The notes beneath the pieces are model-generated. The model was not told the origin of the DNA, ran no database searches, and worked only from the letters and a program-made list of their open reading frames with translations. From positions 248,001 to 312,000 of the forward strand of contig OX465282.1 of assembly GCA_949987705.1 (NCBI GenBank): DNA of 64,000 bases, read 5' to 3'. The translations under genes and the position numbers were made by a program. Below are positions 47,501 through 54,239 of the stretch, one piece after another. Within the stretch, counting starts at the first letter, position 1. Each line of letters starts with the position of its first letter. The stretch is from Thereva unica. Lineage: Eukaryota; Arthropoda; Insecta; Diptera; Therevidae.

Positions 47501-50413
47501 AGGGATGCAAAAAACAGGAGGCCCAGTTTGTTTGCGCTGGTTGCGGCAATCAATGGTATTGCAGCAGAGAATGTCAGGTGTGTATTATGAACTTTATTTA
47601 ATAGAACAAAGTCTTTTGGTATGTTTTATTAGGCCTAATTAGAACGATAAACCTCAGTGATATTTGAATGAGGGTTCTAGATTTTCACTTTTCGGCGCTA
47701 GTAGCGAGTATATTGTTATCTCACCGTCCTGCTCCTGTTCACAGTTACGGCAGTGGGTATTGTACGGAATTCTCAATTTGGCTACAAATCACTCTAATTT
47801 CGACGCAACCAGATACTGAGAGGAAATTTATGGAGTTGTGCATGCACGGATCTGTATAGCTACCACCAATAGTTCACTGTTTCGCAGGGTGCTAGTTTCT
47901 TTCAAGTGGTGGTAGTGGCGACGAGGGGGTAGTGAGAATCTTATATCGGTCTACCAGCAAGGACCGCCTGTCTAAGGCCATCCTTAACACACGAGACATC
48001 GTTGCGGGTCTACACCCAGACGGTATCATATTTCTACTCATTAATCTCTCTAACTATTTTGCATGACTTTTGAGTCCCTCGAAAGTGCTCACCAGAGTCA
48101 GAACAGTGGGGCTTATGGATCAGCGCCCACTGTCTCTGCTTTCTTTGCGGGAAAAGTTATTCTGACGAAGCTAGCTACTGGAAGGTGGGCCACATTGTAC
48201 TGAGAAGCTCCTGCCTCTCTAGCCCTGCCTGTTTACCTTCATTTTGTTCTTCTTTTTCTTTGGTGAGATTTTGGTGAATTTTGTACTATACCACTATTCA
48301 TGAGGTAGGCCAAACCTCTTGAATAGGTTCAGCAGTCTGCAGATTCATCCTTCTCAAGGCAAACTCTACAGACAAGTCTCTAGTAGTCTAGCCAGCAAGT
48401 CCCCTGAAACCCTTTCTACTACGCCCCAACAATTCCTTAGCCACGTTTAGAGATCGCACAGGAAGGATTGGTAGTTGTGGTAATTTCTAAGCCAGCTTTT
48501 ATCACATAAAAAAAGCAACCGCTTAAAGTTGGCCAATTCAGACGCGGGGCTACAAAATTCGGTATGTCTCATCCATGTCCGATTGGCAAGGACCTATTAA
48601 CCAAACTGCGGGTTCCGGATCGATGAATACAATGTAATTGGTCCATAAAAGCCATGTCCATGAACATGGTACGAAAGGAGAAGTTCATCCTGATACAACC
48701 TACAAATCTACATCAGTCATTATGCAACTGGGTGCTTTCACTTATGTATTCCCCTTTTCACTGAGAGTTGCTCAGCTTCCATTCAGAGCTAACAACATCA
48801 CCACTTCAATGGCTTAGTATGACAGAAGGAGGCGACATATCCAAGGATCCGTCATAAGACAGACGTTAAGGGTGTAGGGGGAGTATTTGAAACCCACGGC
48901 ACAGCGCCATGTGAATGTCTCCTAGGCAACAAGTCACCCGAGATACAAATGTTCCTGAAACATAATTTCTTTTTCATACAAATTTTCCGATGCAACAATC
49001 ATAACCATTTTCCAGTGTGACGCATTTGATACATTCTCTCCTTATTTTTTTTTTTTTTTTTTGCGGAAAATCTTCCTATTCCGAAGGTCTCATTTATGTG
49101 GACAAGAAGGCAATAATTTTCATCTGTAACCTTATCCCTTTGACGGAGGGAGATGCAAGCTTTGTAATGGCAAAATTTATTTACTGTGCTCGTCGTAACC
49201 TTTCTACTTAGTTTTATGGTGCATCCACACTACGCGGACTTTTGTCATACGCGCTTTTGCCTCTTTTTTTCATATAGAGTTTAATGGCTTTTTTTGCAAT
49301 ATTTTTAATGGCAAAGGCAGTACGGCCAAACTGCGCGGACATAAGGCTGTGCTTAAAAAGGTACATTGTACGTCCACACAACACGGGCTTCTTGACGGTT
49401 TTCTCAATTTACTCACGATTCATAAAATTAAATGCTCATGCGCGCTTTTTTCTGAGGCCGTACGGTGAAAAGCGTGTGGGATCTAAGTCCGCGTAGTGTG
49501 GACGGCCCATTATTTAACTCATTGTATTCAAATGCATCCACACTTCCGGTTATCCGATCATGCAGAAATACCCTCAGCTTCAGTACCGATGACAGTTCAG
49601 GCAACAATTCAGTATTATGGTGGATTTAATATGGCGGCTACAACAAAATGGCGGTATACTTGTTTCTTAAGAATCCTCTCGAGAGGGGCACCAAATAAAA
49701 GAGAGAGAAAGTATTATAATAATAACATGATACGCTGTGGGACATAATTGTAAATACAACATGGCGGCTGACACAAAATGGCGGATTAGATATTTCTTGA
49801 AATCCGGTCGATATGGGTATCAAATAAAAGGGAATTTAAAGTAGAATACAATAAATAAAATAAATGAAAAATTGCGCACGCAATGAAATATAATTACCGC
49901 AATTTGTTTTTATTTTTTTGGTATGGTTTTTTTGGTTACTTAAAGAATATTGTTCAAGTTTTTAAAAAAAAATTATTTATTTTACGTTATTTTTTTAAAT
50001 TCGTATTGTTTGTCATTCGGGATTTGTTTGGACTCTAGGTAGCACATAAGCTTTTATTGATTATCGTCTCCTTAATCTTGGGGAGTATTTTCTGGTATTT
50101 CGAGCGATTGTTGGAATATTATTATTATATTTTTTTCGGTATGAGCTGAATATGTGAGTTCGGAAAGTTATGATAGGGCAAAGGTTGGAATACTTCATTC
50201 GAATGTTTTTCCTATTTGGTTCCAACATTTCTGGATTGGTTGGAGTAATAAAGCCTACTTTAGAATTTATTGTGTTTAATTGTGTCATAAGTTATTTTAA
50301 TCATTCTTTCAAATAACTATAATTAGAGTTTTTTTTGATAATCTTATTATGTTAAACGTTATTATTCACAGGTCGCCTCATGGGATGAGCACTCGGAAGT
50401 CTGTACCGGTTAA
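19767..50413 (+). CDS. MYND zinc-finger protein, 8 exons, 1171 residues (whole gene span)
   Basis: The exons 19767-20545, 41799-42426, 42481-43172, 46021-46546, 46613-46912, 46965-47288, 47353-47577 and 50372-50413 join in frame through GT-AG introns to one 1171-residue protein. Order of parts: acidic Ser/Asp/Glu-rich region (about 100-200), acidic/Lys-rich linker, predicted coiled coil (about 507-588), Ser/Ala/Gln-rich linker, basic motif VFKDVKSIIAEYKQRHPEVV (813 on) followed by RRGRR, Ser/Thr-rich region, MYND finger (1132-1169). MYND fingers bind proline-rich peptides in transcriptional co-repressors, so a nuclear chromatin role is likely; that is inference. I cannot name the orthologue. 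The start is chosen because it is the first ATG of a long open frame and has A at -3. A further upstream non-coding exon is possible. Confidence 0.85.
20960..21990 (-). mobile_element. RTE-like reverse transcriptase fragment
   Basis: The minus strand encodes, from 21829 down, a finger region (KINLKNHRGIALFSTSYKTF, YQAGLRTHRSTSDQLLTLGK), and from 21353 down the palm and thumb (LLGYADNVNIVGRSFLAAEE, GLNINEEKTKV). YADN instead of YADD indicates loss of a catalytic Asp. A break between 21550 and 21350 removes the intact frame. Motif order NHRGI, GxR..RST, YADD, GLxIN is that of RTE-like RT. Confidence 0.75.
21990..22950. mobile_element. Harbinger-like element, copy B (partial), with nested 386-bp TIR element
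   Basis: Matches copies at 23685-24630 and 62700-63400 over blocks such as TTTTGTGTAGGACTTAG, CCTTTCACACACA, GGCAGGCCATGGCCTGAA and GCCTGAAGATCTG. The outer TIR seen at 62330 was not found, so it is truncated. A separate element (22265-22650) sits inside. Confidence 0.6.
22265..22650. mobile_element. 386-bp MITE with 30-bp terminal inverted repeats
   Basis: The left end begins GGGGGTTATCCTGGAATGCG and the right end is its inverse over 30 bp with one mismatch. CTG flanks both sides (22262-22264 and 22651-22653) and occurs once at the empty site in copy A (23920-23922). This gives a clear 3-bp target duplication. No transposase is encoded. Confidence 0.85.
23050..23560 (+). mobile_element. RTE-like reverse transcriptase palm fragment
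   Basis: The + strand translation includes SMLFNLALEAVIRKISVQ, a stop, then VIGYANDINLGID and a following SDIKELSLK. This is the palm of an RTE/R1-type RT with the YADD box changed to YAND. Stops make it inactive. Confidence 0.55.
23685..24630. mobile_element. Harbinger-like element, copy A (left end truncated)
   Basis: Homologous to 62700-63828. Shared blocks include CTTTCTGGCGTTCCCATAAC, CACACACAGGTCGACGGCAG and the terminal CGCCTCACGTAATTTATGGA near 24605-24624, where the right TIR breaks off. This copy has no insert at the CTG at 23920-23922, so it shows the ancestral empty site for copies B and C. Confidence 0.65.
24640..25740. other. Intronic spacer without an assignable feature
   Basis: Mostly AT-rich. 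A 114-codon minus-strand open stretch (25384-25040) lies here, with no motif I recognise and no splice-compatible neighbours. A poly-T run lies near 25420. Confidence 0.35.
25740..26040 (-). mobile_element. 3' end of a Jockey/CR1-like element
   Basis: The reverse complement reproduces the family 3' end: sequence around 'GAGTTCAAACG', then ACTACTAGACATTGAACTAT, then ACATGACGGACTGGTGGTAC and the AAGGGTGGTTCTTGAGCTT terminus. It is 5'-truncated and diverged. Confidence 0.65.
26483..26678. mobile_element. 196-bp Tc1/mariner-like MITE with TA target duplication
   Basis: The ends are CAGGGTGTATCAGTTAAAAT and its exact inverse; the inverted repeat continues for about 30 bp with one 2-bp length difference. 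TA borders both sides (26481-26482 and 26679-26680). CAGGGTG-type ends and TA duplication are typical of mariner-derived MITEs. There is no coding capacity. Confidence 0.85.
26690..27500 (+). mobile_element. LOA-like ORF1 remnant
   Basis: In one frame the + strand reads LAKGLSSDMALEKL, then after breaks LTPEQMAQLQEAIIDVVIEK followed by SFEGSFSRRGW. The 'LTPEQ...Q..I.D' plus 'SFEG....GW' order resembles the C-terminal ORF1 domain of LOA-like elements. Several stops are present. Confidence 0.5.
27562..27780. mobile_element. ~219-bp TIR MITE (TATTCTCGTTG ends)
   Basis: Left TATTCTCGTTGTCGAGTGAC and right, inverted, TATTCTCGTTGGCGAGTGAC agree at 19 of 20 bases, and the match then continues with CGTG. 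An inner inverted pair (GGAGTGAC with TTTCACTCC, about 27692-27742) adds a second stem. Target duplication is not clear. Confidence 0.7.
27800..30770. other. Intronic repeat-derived DNA of unassigned family
   Basis: 28100-28500 is AT-rich. 28560-29420 and 29600-30020 are GC-richer and probably retroelement-derived (the minus-strand stretch 30019-29741 is open but motif-poor). No TIR, RT box or splice-compatible host exon was found. Confidence 0.35.
31745..32510 (+). repeat. Dispersed insect repeat with TAGCTGGACCCCGG head and ATAATATTAGTA tail
   Basis: It begins ACTAGCTGGACCCCGGTGCG and ends with AAGTTTCATTAAAATCCATT ... AGAGTAACAAACATTCATAC and TTATAATATTAGTAATAG. From general knowledge, this head/tail pair occurs in dispersed repeats of many insects; I cannot say whether this copy is SINE, Helitron or RTE-derived. 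Only one copy is in the window. Confidence 0.5.
32820..33260 (-). mobile_element. Jockey/CR1-like RT and 3' end fragments with a 72-bp micro-insertion
   Basis: The minus-strand 33255-33028 translation (YFYAFGNVRQARSRPCL, then WNRKNRVESTASKIKYC) corresponds to the region after the FADD box in the copy at 35640-35800. 33000-32820 carries the family 3' tail. The micro-insertion at 32850-32921 is described under findings. Confidence 0.65.
33424..33640 (-). mobile_element. RT fragment of a non-LTR element
   Basis: The minus strand reads KKYGFKQKRSTVDTYAKACI, the 'YGFRxxRST' finger motif of RT, followed by SIDISMWKST where 'DxxxAFD' would be expected. Similar sequence without coding potential occurs at about 49985-50100, so the family has a second fragment in intron 7. 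Confidence 0.55.
34930..35400 (+). mobile_element. RTE-like RT N-terminal fragment
   Basis: The + strand includes LIEVKKAMVNLKTKKTEGPN (EV..A...LK..K..GP.), then ELLICPKKGHLKEWGYWRVI, the spacing of RTE-like RT before the catalytic domain. A further piece at about 35340-35390 (GSEVGLRFKVEK) resembles the GLxIN region. Heavily mutated. Confidence 0.5.
35515..36740 (+). mobile_element. Jockey/CR1-like non-LTR element, best-preserved copy
   Basis: The + strand encodes RT palm (ISAGVPQGSILSPALFLIFI, LHCFADDGTLHFSYYF) with an intact FADD box. After one in-frame stop at about 35699 it runs open to 36358 through the thumb and post-RT domain (EHLRWNDHIFQIAKEASQCL, YIRPRLEYNSYVWAVAPKTT, LKLIGDDAFRASIDISSYRR). 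The 3' end has a C-run at about 36329-36338, a snapback inversion (36433-36638) and the family terminus AAGCTTGGTTTTTTCATATG. The N-terminal endonuclease is missing. It is the least decayed copy here but cannot move by itself. Confidence 0.8.
36433..36638. repeat. Snapback palindrome, ~97-bp arms
   Basis: The left arm 36433-36529 (from CCTTAGAGTTCAAACG to ACCAAGCTT) is repeated in inverse at 36541-36638, with an 11-bp loop. The inner 40 bp match almost perfectly (one clear difference, CTATTCTTC versus CAATTCTTC); the outer half is more diverged. Confidence 0.85.
36740..38600. other. Intronic spacer, no assignable feature
   Basis: No RT motif, TIR or host exon was recognised. Around 36875-36895 is CCCAAGAGGGGTAAAGAAGG, resembling the retroelement tail piece at 32890-32920. 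Confidence 0.35.
38620..38893. mobile_element. ~270-bp fold-back MITE
   Basis: The left end GGTTGGTTCACATCACACAG runs on into ACTTTTG. It is mirrored at the right end, whose inverse begins TTGTCGGTTCACACAACAGC and also runs into GACTTTTG. A 17-bp direct doublet (TTTTTATTACTATAGAC twice) lies at about 38666-38699. Confidence 0.6.
38905..39018. mobile_element. ~110-bp fold-back element related to its neighbour
   Basis: The left ATAGGTACACACAGACTTTC and the inverse of the right end, GGTGGGTCCAAACGACACAG (then ACTTTTG), form imperfect arms. The CACAGACTTT core is shared with the element immediately to the left. Confidence 0.45.
39230..40600 (-). mobile_element. Decayed RTE-like element
   Basis: The minus strand near 40260-40190 reads FSLISSKLADRIDREKMFAT, resembling 'DF.QAYDSV.R..L' of RTE RT with changes. 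Minus-strand stretches at 39610-39425 (MPNNALNLQPDGKRPPLKWE) and 39720-39660 match the post-RT region of such elements. Frames are broken throughout. Confidence 0.45.
40600..41798. other. Retroelement-derived tail region and end of intron 1
   Basis: Contains a ~70-bp imperfect direct repeat (40740-40810 and 41055-41125), an 11-bp-arm hairpin at 40828-40870, and at 41385-41520 a stretch (TTATGATCGCACTTCCACTA) shared with 57230-57250. The last ~150 bp before the acceptor are AT-rich with a pyrimidine tract. Confidence 0.4.
41799..42426 (+). CDS. MYND gene exon 2: acidic/Lys-rich linker
   Basis: Completes codon 260 and encodes residues 261-469. It begins LTNRFAHQHQTSASLFSTKT, then DEKLLYPIEAYTSKMQQVDK and a long Lys/Glu/Asn/Thr-rich low-complexity region. 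Acceptor TTTTCTAG at 41791-41798; donor GTAAGT at 42427; phase 0. Confidence 0.85.
42481..43172 (+). CDS. MYND gene exon 3: predicted coiled coil
   Basis: Encodes residues 470-699 plus two bases of 700, after a 54-bp intron. Residues about 507-588 (LEANFQTHNRILNEYIEKTS onward to KKQVMEIM) show heptad-like Leu/Ile/Met spacing, suggesting a coiled coil. A Gly-rich patch (SGGGGAGG) and a Ser/Asn-rich tail follow. It ends EKATTQRLHR across the splice. Donor GTAAGT at 43173. Confidence 0.9.
43880..45010 (-). mobile_element. RTE-like RT in intron 3
   Basis: The minus strand has two long open pieces. 44741-44325 has SAGKKAIVVPILKKDDSREC, KDRGISFVVSIVGKVFTKII, then FRPHRGCIDQIFALRQL. 44305-43895 has TGIRQGDVASPFLFNVAIAA, then LMFADDSAPYADTDAEAT. 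FADD is intact. A deletion of the 'DF..AFDS' block joins the two. It is one of the better-preserved retroelements in the window but not functional. Confidence 0.8.
45130..45570 (-). mobile_element. RTE-like element, RT N-terminal piece (different copy)
   Basis: The minus-strand translation from about 45420 reads WVEHFSKPLGKDEERHS and from about 45300 EVEEAINKLKNNKS then GIDNIPAEIFKKI, the EE(V)..AI..LK..K..G.D.I..E motif of RTE-like RT. It seems to belong to a different subfamily from the neighbour at 43880-45010. Confidence 0.65.
46021..46546 (+). CDS. MYND gene exon 4: Ser/Ala/Gln-rich linker and basic motif
   Basis: Completes Arg700 and encodes 701-875. It starts LLVSRNILPKPSSSPGSLGF, goes through Ala/Ser/Thr/Gln-rich sequence, then has VFKDVKSIIAEYKQRHPEVV and PRRGRRVK (about 813-840), the most conserved-looking part and a possible nuclear localisation or DNA-contact patch. 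Acceptor TTTAAACAG at 46020; donor GG|GTACG at 46547; phase 0. Confidence 0.9.
46613..46912 (+). CDS. MYND gene exon 5
   Basis: Encodes residues 876-975 after a 66-bp intron (NSRPSSNDSSHSMTNLIGTS...). SFKDVLVQFAKMSGQ resembles the FKDV start of the basic motif in exon 4. Ser/Thr/Pro-rich elsewhere. Donor AAG|GTTGAA at 46913; phase 0. Confidence 0.85.
46965..47288 (+). CDS. MYND gene exon 6: Ser/Thr/Pro-rich
   Basis: Encodes residues 976-1083 after a 52-bp intron, short but within fly range. It starts FLRESATRTVTSTAPTSTTQ and includes SSSFSPTLARLLTAPERITP. No known domain. Donor ATT|GTAAGT at 47289; phase 0. Confidence 0.85.
47353..47577 (+). CDS. MYND gene exon 7: first six zinc ligands
   Basis: Encodes residues 1084-1158 after a 64-bp intron. 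The acidic start (KDEEADDSVDRLVIDEGGDS) is followed by CQGCKKQEAQFVCAGCGNQW and YCSRECQ. The zinc ligands Cys1132, 1135, 1144, 1147, 1153 and 1157 are here. Donor CAG|GTGTGT at 47578; phase 0. Confidence 0.92.
47860..48530 (+). mobile_element. Non-LTR retroelement-derived GC-rich block in intron 7
   Basis: GC-rich compared with the flanking intron, ending in an A-rich tail (TTTTATCACATAAAAAAAGC at about 48498-48517). It shares short strings with 57420-57500 (CACAGGAAGGA / CATAGGAAGGA context), suggesting the same family. No coding motif is preserved. Confidence 0.35.
49217..49509. mobile_element. 293-bp TIR MITE with TTA target duplication (Harbinger-like)
   Basis: The left end TGGTGCATCCACACTACGCG and the inverted right end TGGGCCGTCCACACTACGCG agree, then both continue with GACTT. 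TTA flanks both sides (49214-49216 and 49510-49512), as expected for PIF/Harbinger-type elements. It is non-coding. Confidence 0.8.
50372..50413 (+). CDS. MYND gene exon 8: last two zinc ligands and stop
   Basis: Thirteen codons, VASWDEHSEVCTG, then TAA. His1165 and Cys1169 complete the MYND pattern C-x2-C-x8-C-x2-C-x5-C-x3-C-x7-H-x3-C. The acceptor TATTATTCACAG ends at 50371. The identity rests on the exact completion of the motif in frame across a 2794-bp intron. Confidence 0.92.
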   Translation, partial: VASWDEHSEVCTG

Positions 50414-51660
50414 GTTCTTATTTAATCCATTAAAAATCGTATTTGTAGGCGTTATAATTCTACTATTATTATAATTATTATTCTGTGCAATTAAAATATC
50501 AATGAAAAGGAAATATTATTATCTGTAACTAAAAAACAAACAAAAACAAATGAACTAGAAATAAAAATGAGATTTTTATCTCCTGAAAAAATGATGTGTA
50601 AAAAAAAGAAAAAAGAAAAGGGATAATTTAAATATTTGTTGATTTGCTCCGGTTGGTCCGAACTTTCAAATGATAATCTATGACCAATAGCAGCATGCCT
50701 AAAAAGGATTCTTTAGCGGTTTTTTTTAAATTTGATTAAATAACGCAAATTGCAATCAAATTATTTACTGTTTTATTTACAACCAAAAATACTAATCGAA
50801 CATCAAAGTAGTTTTATCCTTGAGAATATTTTTATTTTAAAACCAATGTAAAGAAATATGAAAGCTATTTTATAAGGCGCGTATTAGATAATAGCCATTT
50901 TTATTTGTTTTCTATATGTCGTTTCATAGTTTTTTATTAATTATATAATTATTTGCATTGAATTAAAACAAAAACGATTTATATTGTGTTATAAAATTAT
51001 TGTATTGTCCTCTAGAAACATAGTTTTTATTTTTTTTTTAAATTAACATGAAACATTAAGGAATTGTTTTTAATTAAAATGATAGATTCGAGCAGAAAAA
51101 AGCGACTGAAATTTTGTTTGTCCTTTTTTAATTAAAAAAGCATAATTTTTATTTTTAAAATTAATATTTAAAAGCAAGTATGAAATTGTTTTAAATAATT
51201 TTGCGTTTCTTTCTTATTTAATTTTCCTCTAAGAGGAGAACTATTAAAAAAATTAATAATATTGAACTAACCGTTTTTCTTTTTGTTTTTATTCCACCGG
51301 ATTCTTTTATTTATTTTTTTACTTATTTCTATTATATCATCCTAACTATGAAATATGTTTTAATTTTTTTTATGTAAATTAGTAAAGGATTACATTTTAT
51401 TTAAGAGCTAGAATGTTTTTTTTTTGTAAGATTTCTAAAATTGTATGTTTTCTCACCCCCAGACAAAAGATTAAATTTCTTAAATAATATATAATATATA
51501 TAAAATAATATAACTATTATCTACCTTGTAATATTCTTTTCTTGTATAAATTTAAGCCAAAGAATAAAGAGTTTTATGGTAAAGTATTTAATATTAAAAT
51601 TTTAACAATTTCACATAATGTTTTTTTTGCCGGCTTTTGGGTGAAATTTTTGGCTGTTTA
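50414..51660 (+). other. Very AT-rich probable 3'UTR and downstream DNA of the MYND gene
   Basis: No ORF. AATAAA at 51563-51568 is a candidate distal polyadenylation signal; other AATAAA-like strings occur earlier (for example about 50560). The extent of the UTR needs transcript data. Confidence 0.45.
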
Positions 51661-52830
51661 GGAAAAGTAGGTAGATGGGTAGGTGTAGGGCTACGTCCAG
51701 TGCGACCGAAGGCCCGATTAGGGGTTTGGGGAGCCGTTTTGTCGGGAGTGATGGATGACTAATTGTGTAGAATTTAGGAAGCTTATCAGAACCAGAGGCC
51801 GCAACAAGTGGAAGATCGAGCTATAAGCTGTGGCTGGAGGGCAAATCTTTCGGCCCCATGTCGTATGAAGGATTAAAAGGGAATAAGTAAAAGTAAGTAA
51901 ATTAGACGCTCTTAAGTCTTTCAGATCGTAATAGCCTAGTGTGTGCTGCCTGTCGTTAGCTATAGTCGGGCATTTGCACATCTACGTAAATTGACGTTGT
52001 ACGGGATGCCCAACTTGCCAGCGGGGTATTTGGGATTATTACAGCAGTTCTTAGTGCAAGTAATGGAGAATTATGAATCATTTTATAATTTCTGTCTGGA
52101 CGAAGATCTTTAATTGAAGAAGGCCGATCCTGAACGCGGCTCAGAAACTCTCTGATAAAGGAGAAGATCAGAGCAGAATATTCACAGAGATCAGTCGGCA
52201 TTCTGTCTCCTGCGGCAGTCTATGTTGTGGAATTTGTACCGCAGTTTCACATGGCAGTCAGATATTCCGCCAACAGCCTAAAGTTCGTTTAGAGTAATAA
52301 CACTCCTTAAAGCCTTTAGCCTGTCTTAAGACCTGGGACTGGTTTCCAATTGGTATGCTCAGTCCTTTAACCCAGTTTTTTCATCAAGGACTTCACGGTA
52401 ACGTGAGGTGCCACAGAAGGGTTCGGGAACTTTAACCAGAGTGTCAGGCCCTTCCATCGCAAGCTTATTTGCAGCCTCTTTCTCCTCGATACCCCAATGA
52501 CCGGGACCCAGCAGGACGGGGCTATATTTTTCCTGGCCAAGTCACGTTACGTGGCAGCTTGCTAATCTACAGAAAGGTTCCGGACCGATAGATGATGAGT
52601 TTGCCCATACTCTAGCCAGGCTGTCGGCAATTTCATTACCAATGCGACCTTCGTGAACCGGAATCCACATCAGCGTGAGGTTAAGGGGAGTCTGGAGTTT
52701 GAAGTCTTGAGGTTTATTTTTTCAAACAGCCCACTGAGCCACAAATGCAACCGTCGGGGTTAACGAGAAACAGCCTCCTGAAGCATGTGAATCCCGGTAA
52801 CCAGCCGAGAAGGGATGATCTACCAGGTTC
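51660..52830 (-). mobile_element. RNase H-bearing non-LTR retroelement, C-terminal part
   Basis: The minus strand near 52520-52440 reads LLGPGHWGIEEKEAANKLAM, the 'W(V)PGH.GI.GNE.AD.LA' motif of the RNase H domain. The C-terminal region continues to about 51720 with frame breaks (SPLLALRTAVIIPN, then GSDKLPKFYTI). 52090-52280 is homologous to 59440-59640. The element is inactive. Confidence 0.65.
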
Positions 52831-52834
52831 TTCT

Positions 52835-53300
52835 TCTTTGATCCATTAGCTGGCGGTTCGAGCGGGACGTTCCCGCCACGATTACGCTGCTGTCGGTGCC
52901 GCTGGGTCTCGGACTCTATTCACGATTCGTTTCCACCTTGACGGTTTTTGGCGACGTCTCGAGCCGCGCTAACTGACAACCGTTGATTCTTTAGGTCACC
53001 CTCGACATTCTTCAGCCAGGTTTTCTTCGGTGCCGATCGCTGGATTCTCCAGCCTGCGGGAGGGTCTCGCCAGAGAAGTTTACGTGGCCAGCGGTCAGCA
53101 TCCATTCGGCAAACATGTCCAAACCACCGTAGTCGACGCTTTTGCATTTCTTCTTCGATCAGGGCCTGCTGATCGCATCTTTGTCTGACTGTCTCGTTTC
53201 GAAGGCGATCGCGTAGAGAGACACCGAGGATCTGCCTCAAGCATCGCATTTGGAAGACCTCGAGCTTCTTAACGTCCAGGTTAACAAGGGGGTGTACTGC
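52835..53300 (-). mobile_element. 3' end of an RTE-like element, C-terminal ORF intact
   Basis: The minus strand 53249-52920 is open for 109 codons: RCLRQILGVSLRDRLRNETV, QQALIEEEMQKRRLRWFGHV, then CRMDADRWPRKLLW and a stretch ending AARDVAKNRQ. These are standard post-RT motifs of RTE-like elements ('RRLRWFGHV.RM'). The frame ends at a stop at 52919. It directly abuts the RNase H-bearing element to its left. Confidence 0.8.
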
Positions 53301-53811
53301 TCGCTAGGTGAAGACCCGATATGAGTGGAACTTTGGCACCTTATTAACGGTTAACTCGGCGGGAGATGAGCAATGGGGCCAATCTAATGAATGCCTCCAT
53401 CGCAACTGCTGGGCAGATCCCCATAGCTCCAGTAGTGGAGAGGCATGTAAATCAAGGATCTCCGTGACCTGTTCAGTAGTGGACCACCAGTTTCCTGCAA
53501 ATTATTACTGCATACGCTAGGGGCATTTTTTTTTTATAATAACATGGCATATTAAAAGAGGGTACGAAGAATATTATAGAAAAAGTGAAAATTTATTTTT
53601 GTCGTTGAGAAAATATCTGTCATCAAAACATAGCCTAGCGCCATCTACTAGATATAATTGTAAATTCGATATATAACGAAAAGGTAATTGATCTAGTACT
53701 TTCACTAATCTTACATGTGGATTTTGACAGATTCGCGGTTCCCTAAAAACTTTCTGAAATCGCAACAATCGAACGTTTAAAAAAGGGCTTATTTGTTTAA
53801 TTGCATAAAAT

Positions 53812-53905
53812 ATGCCTCAAGGGAAAGTGAAAGCGAAGGCCAAACTACCTGAAAGTGTAAAGCGTAAACAGAAGAGCAAAGCCTCCGCATTTACTCGCCG
53901 TGCAA
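53812..53905 (+). CDS. UPF0390-family protein, exon 1
   Basis: Encodes MPQGKVKAKAKLPESVKRKQ then KSKASAFTRRA plus one base. The start MxQG with dense Lys/Arg is characteristic of the family. Donor A|GTAAGT at 53906. The ATG at 53812 is chosen because it gives the conserved M-x-Q-G start; no earlier in-frame ATG fits. Confidence 0.85.
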
Positions 53906-54177
53906 GTAAGTTATTATTGGGAATTTTGTGTGTTGATGCTGCATATTCAGCTTAATCCTTTTTATTTTTAGATGCACCAATTATGCCAAAGAAGAGTAAA
54001 TTTACAGAGCTTAACAAGATAAAACAAGTAATTTCAAAGACCGTCAACAAGTCTGTGGAAGAAGAAATACGAGGAAGAGCGGTCGCAGGCAAATCAAAGT
54101 TGAGCAATGCACAGAAAGCTGTAGAAAAACATCATAAATCGGAAAAACCGAGCACTGGTGGTAATAGCATTAAATAG
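53812..54177 (+). CDS. UPF0390 / Leydig cell tumour 10 kDa-like small basic protein (99 residues)
   Basis: Exons 53812-53905 and 53972-54177 with a 66-bp intron encode a 99-residue Lys-rich protein. The family (human C19orf53 type) shares an MxQG start, a basic stretch, an 'APxMPKK' turn and a helical C-terminal half. Here these are MPQGKVKAKAK, NAPIMPKKSKF and LNKIKQVISKTVNKSVEEEI. The length fits the usual ~95-105 residues. Its molecular function is not established; the charge suggests nucleolar or RNA association (inference). It is a compact gene on the same strand as its neighbours and has its own AATAAA. Confidence 0.85.
53972..54177 (+). CDS. UPF0390-family protein, exon 2
   Basis: Completes Asn32 (A + AT) and reads APIMPKKSKFTELNKIKQVI to the end KSEKPSTGGNSIK, TAG at 54175-54177. 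Acceptor TATTTTTAG at 53971. The frame agrees with exon 1, which supports the splice. Confidence 0.88.
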
Positions 54178-54231
54178 TGCTGGAAGTTTTGTTTGCAACG
54201 TTTTTTATATTTAAGTGTAAAAATAATTTTT

Positions 54232-54237
54232 AATAAA
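54232..54237 (+). promoter_or_regulatory. Polyadenylation signal of the UPF0390-like gene
   Basis: AATAAA 55 bp after the stop codon, followed by a T-rich stretch. Confidence 0.65.
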
Positions 54238-54239
54238 TG

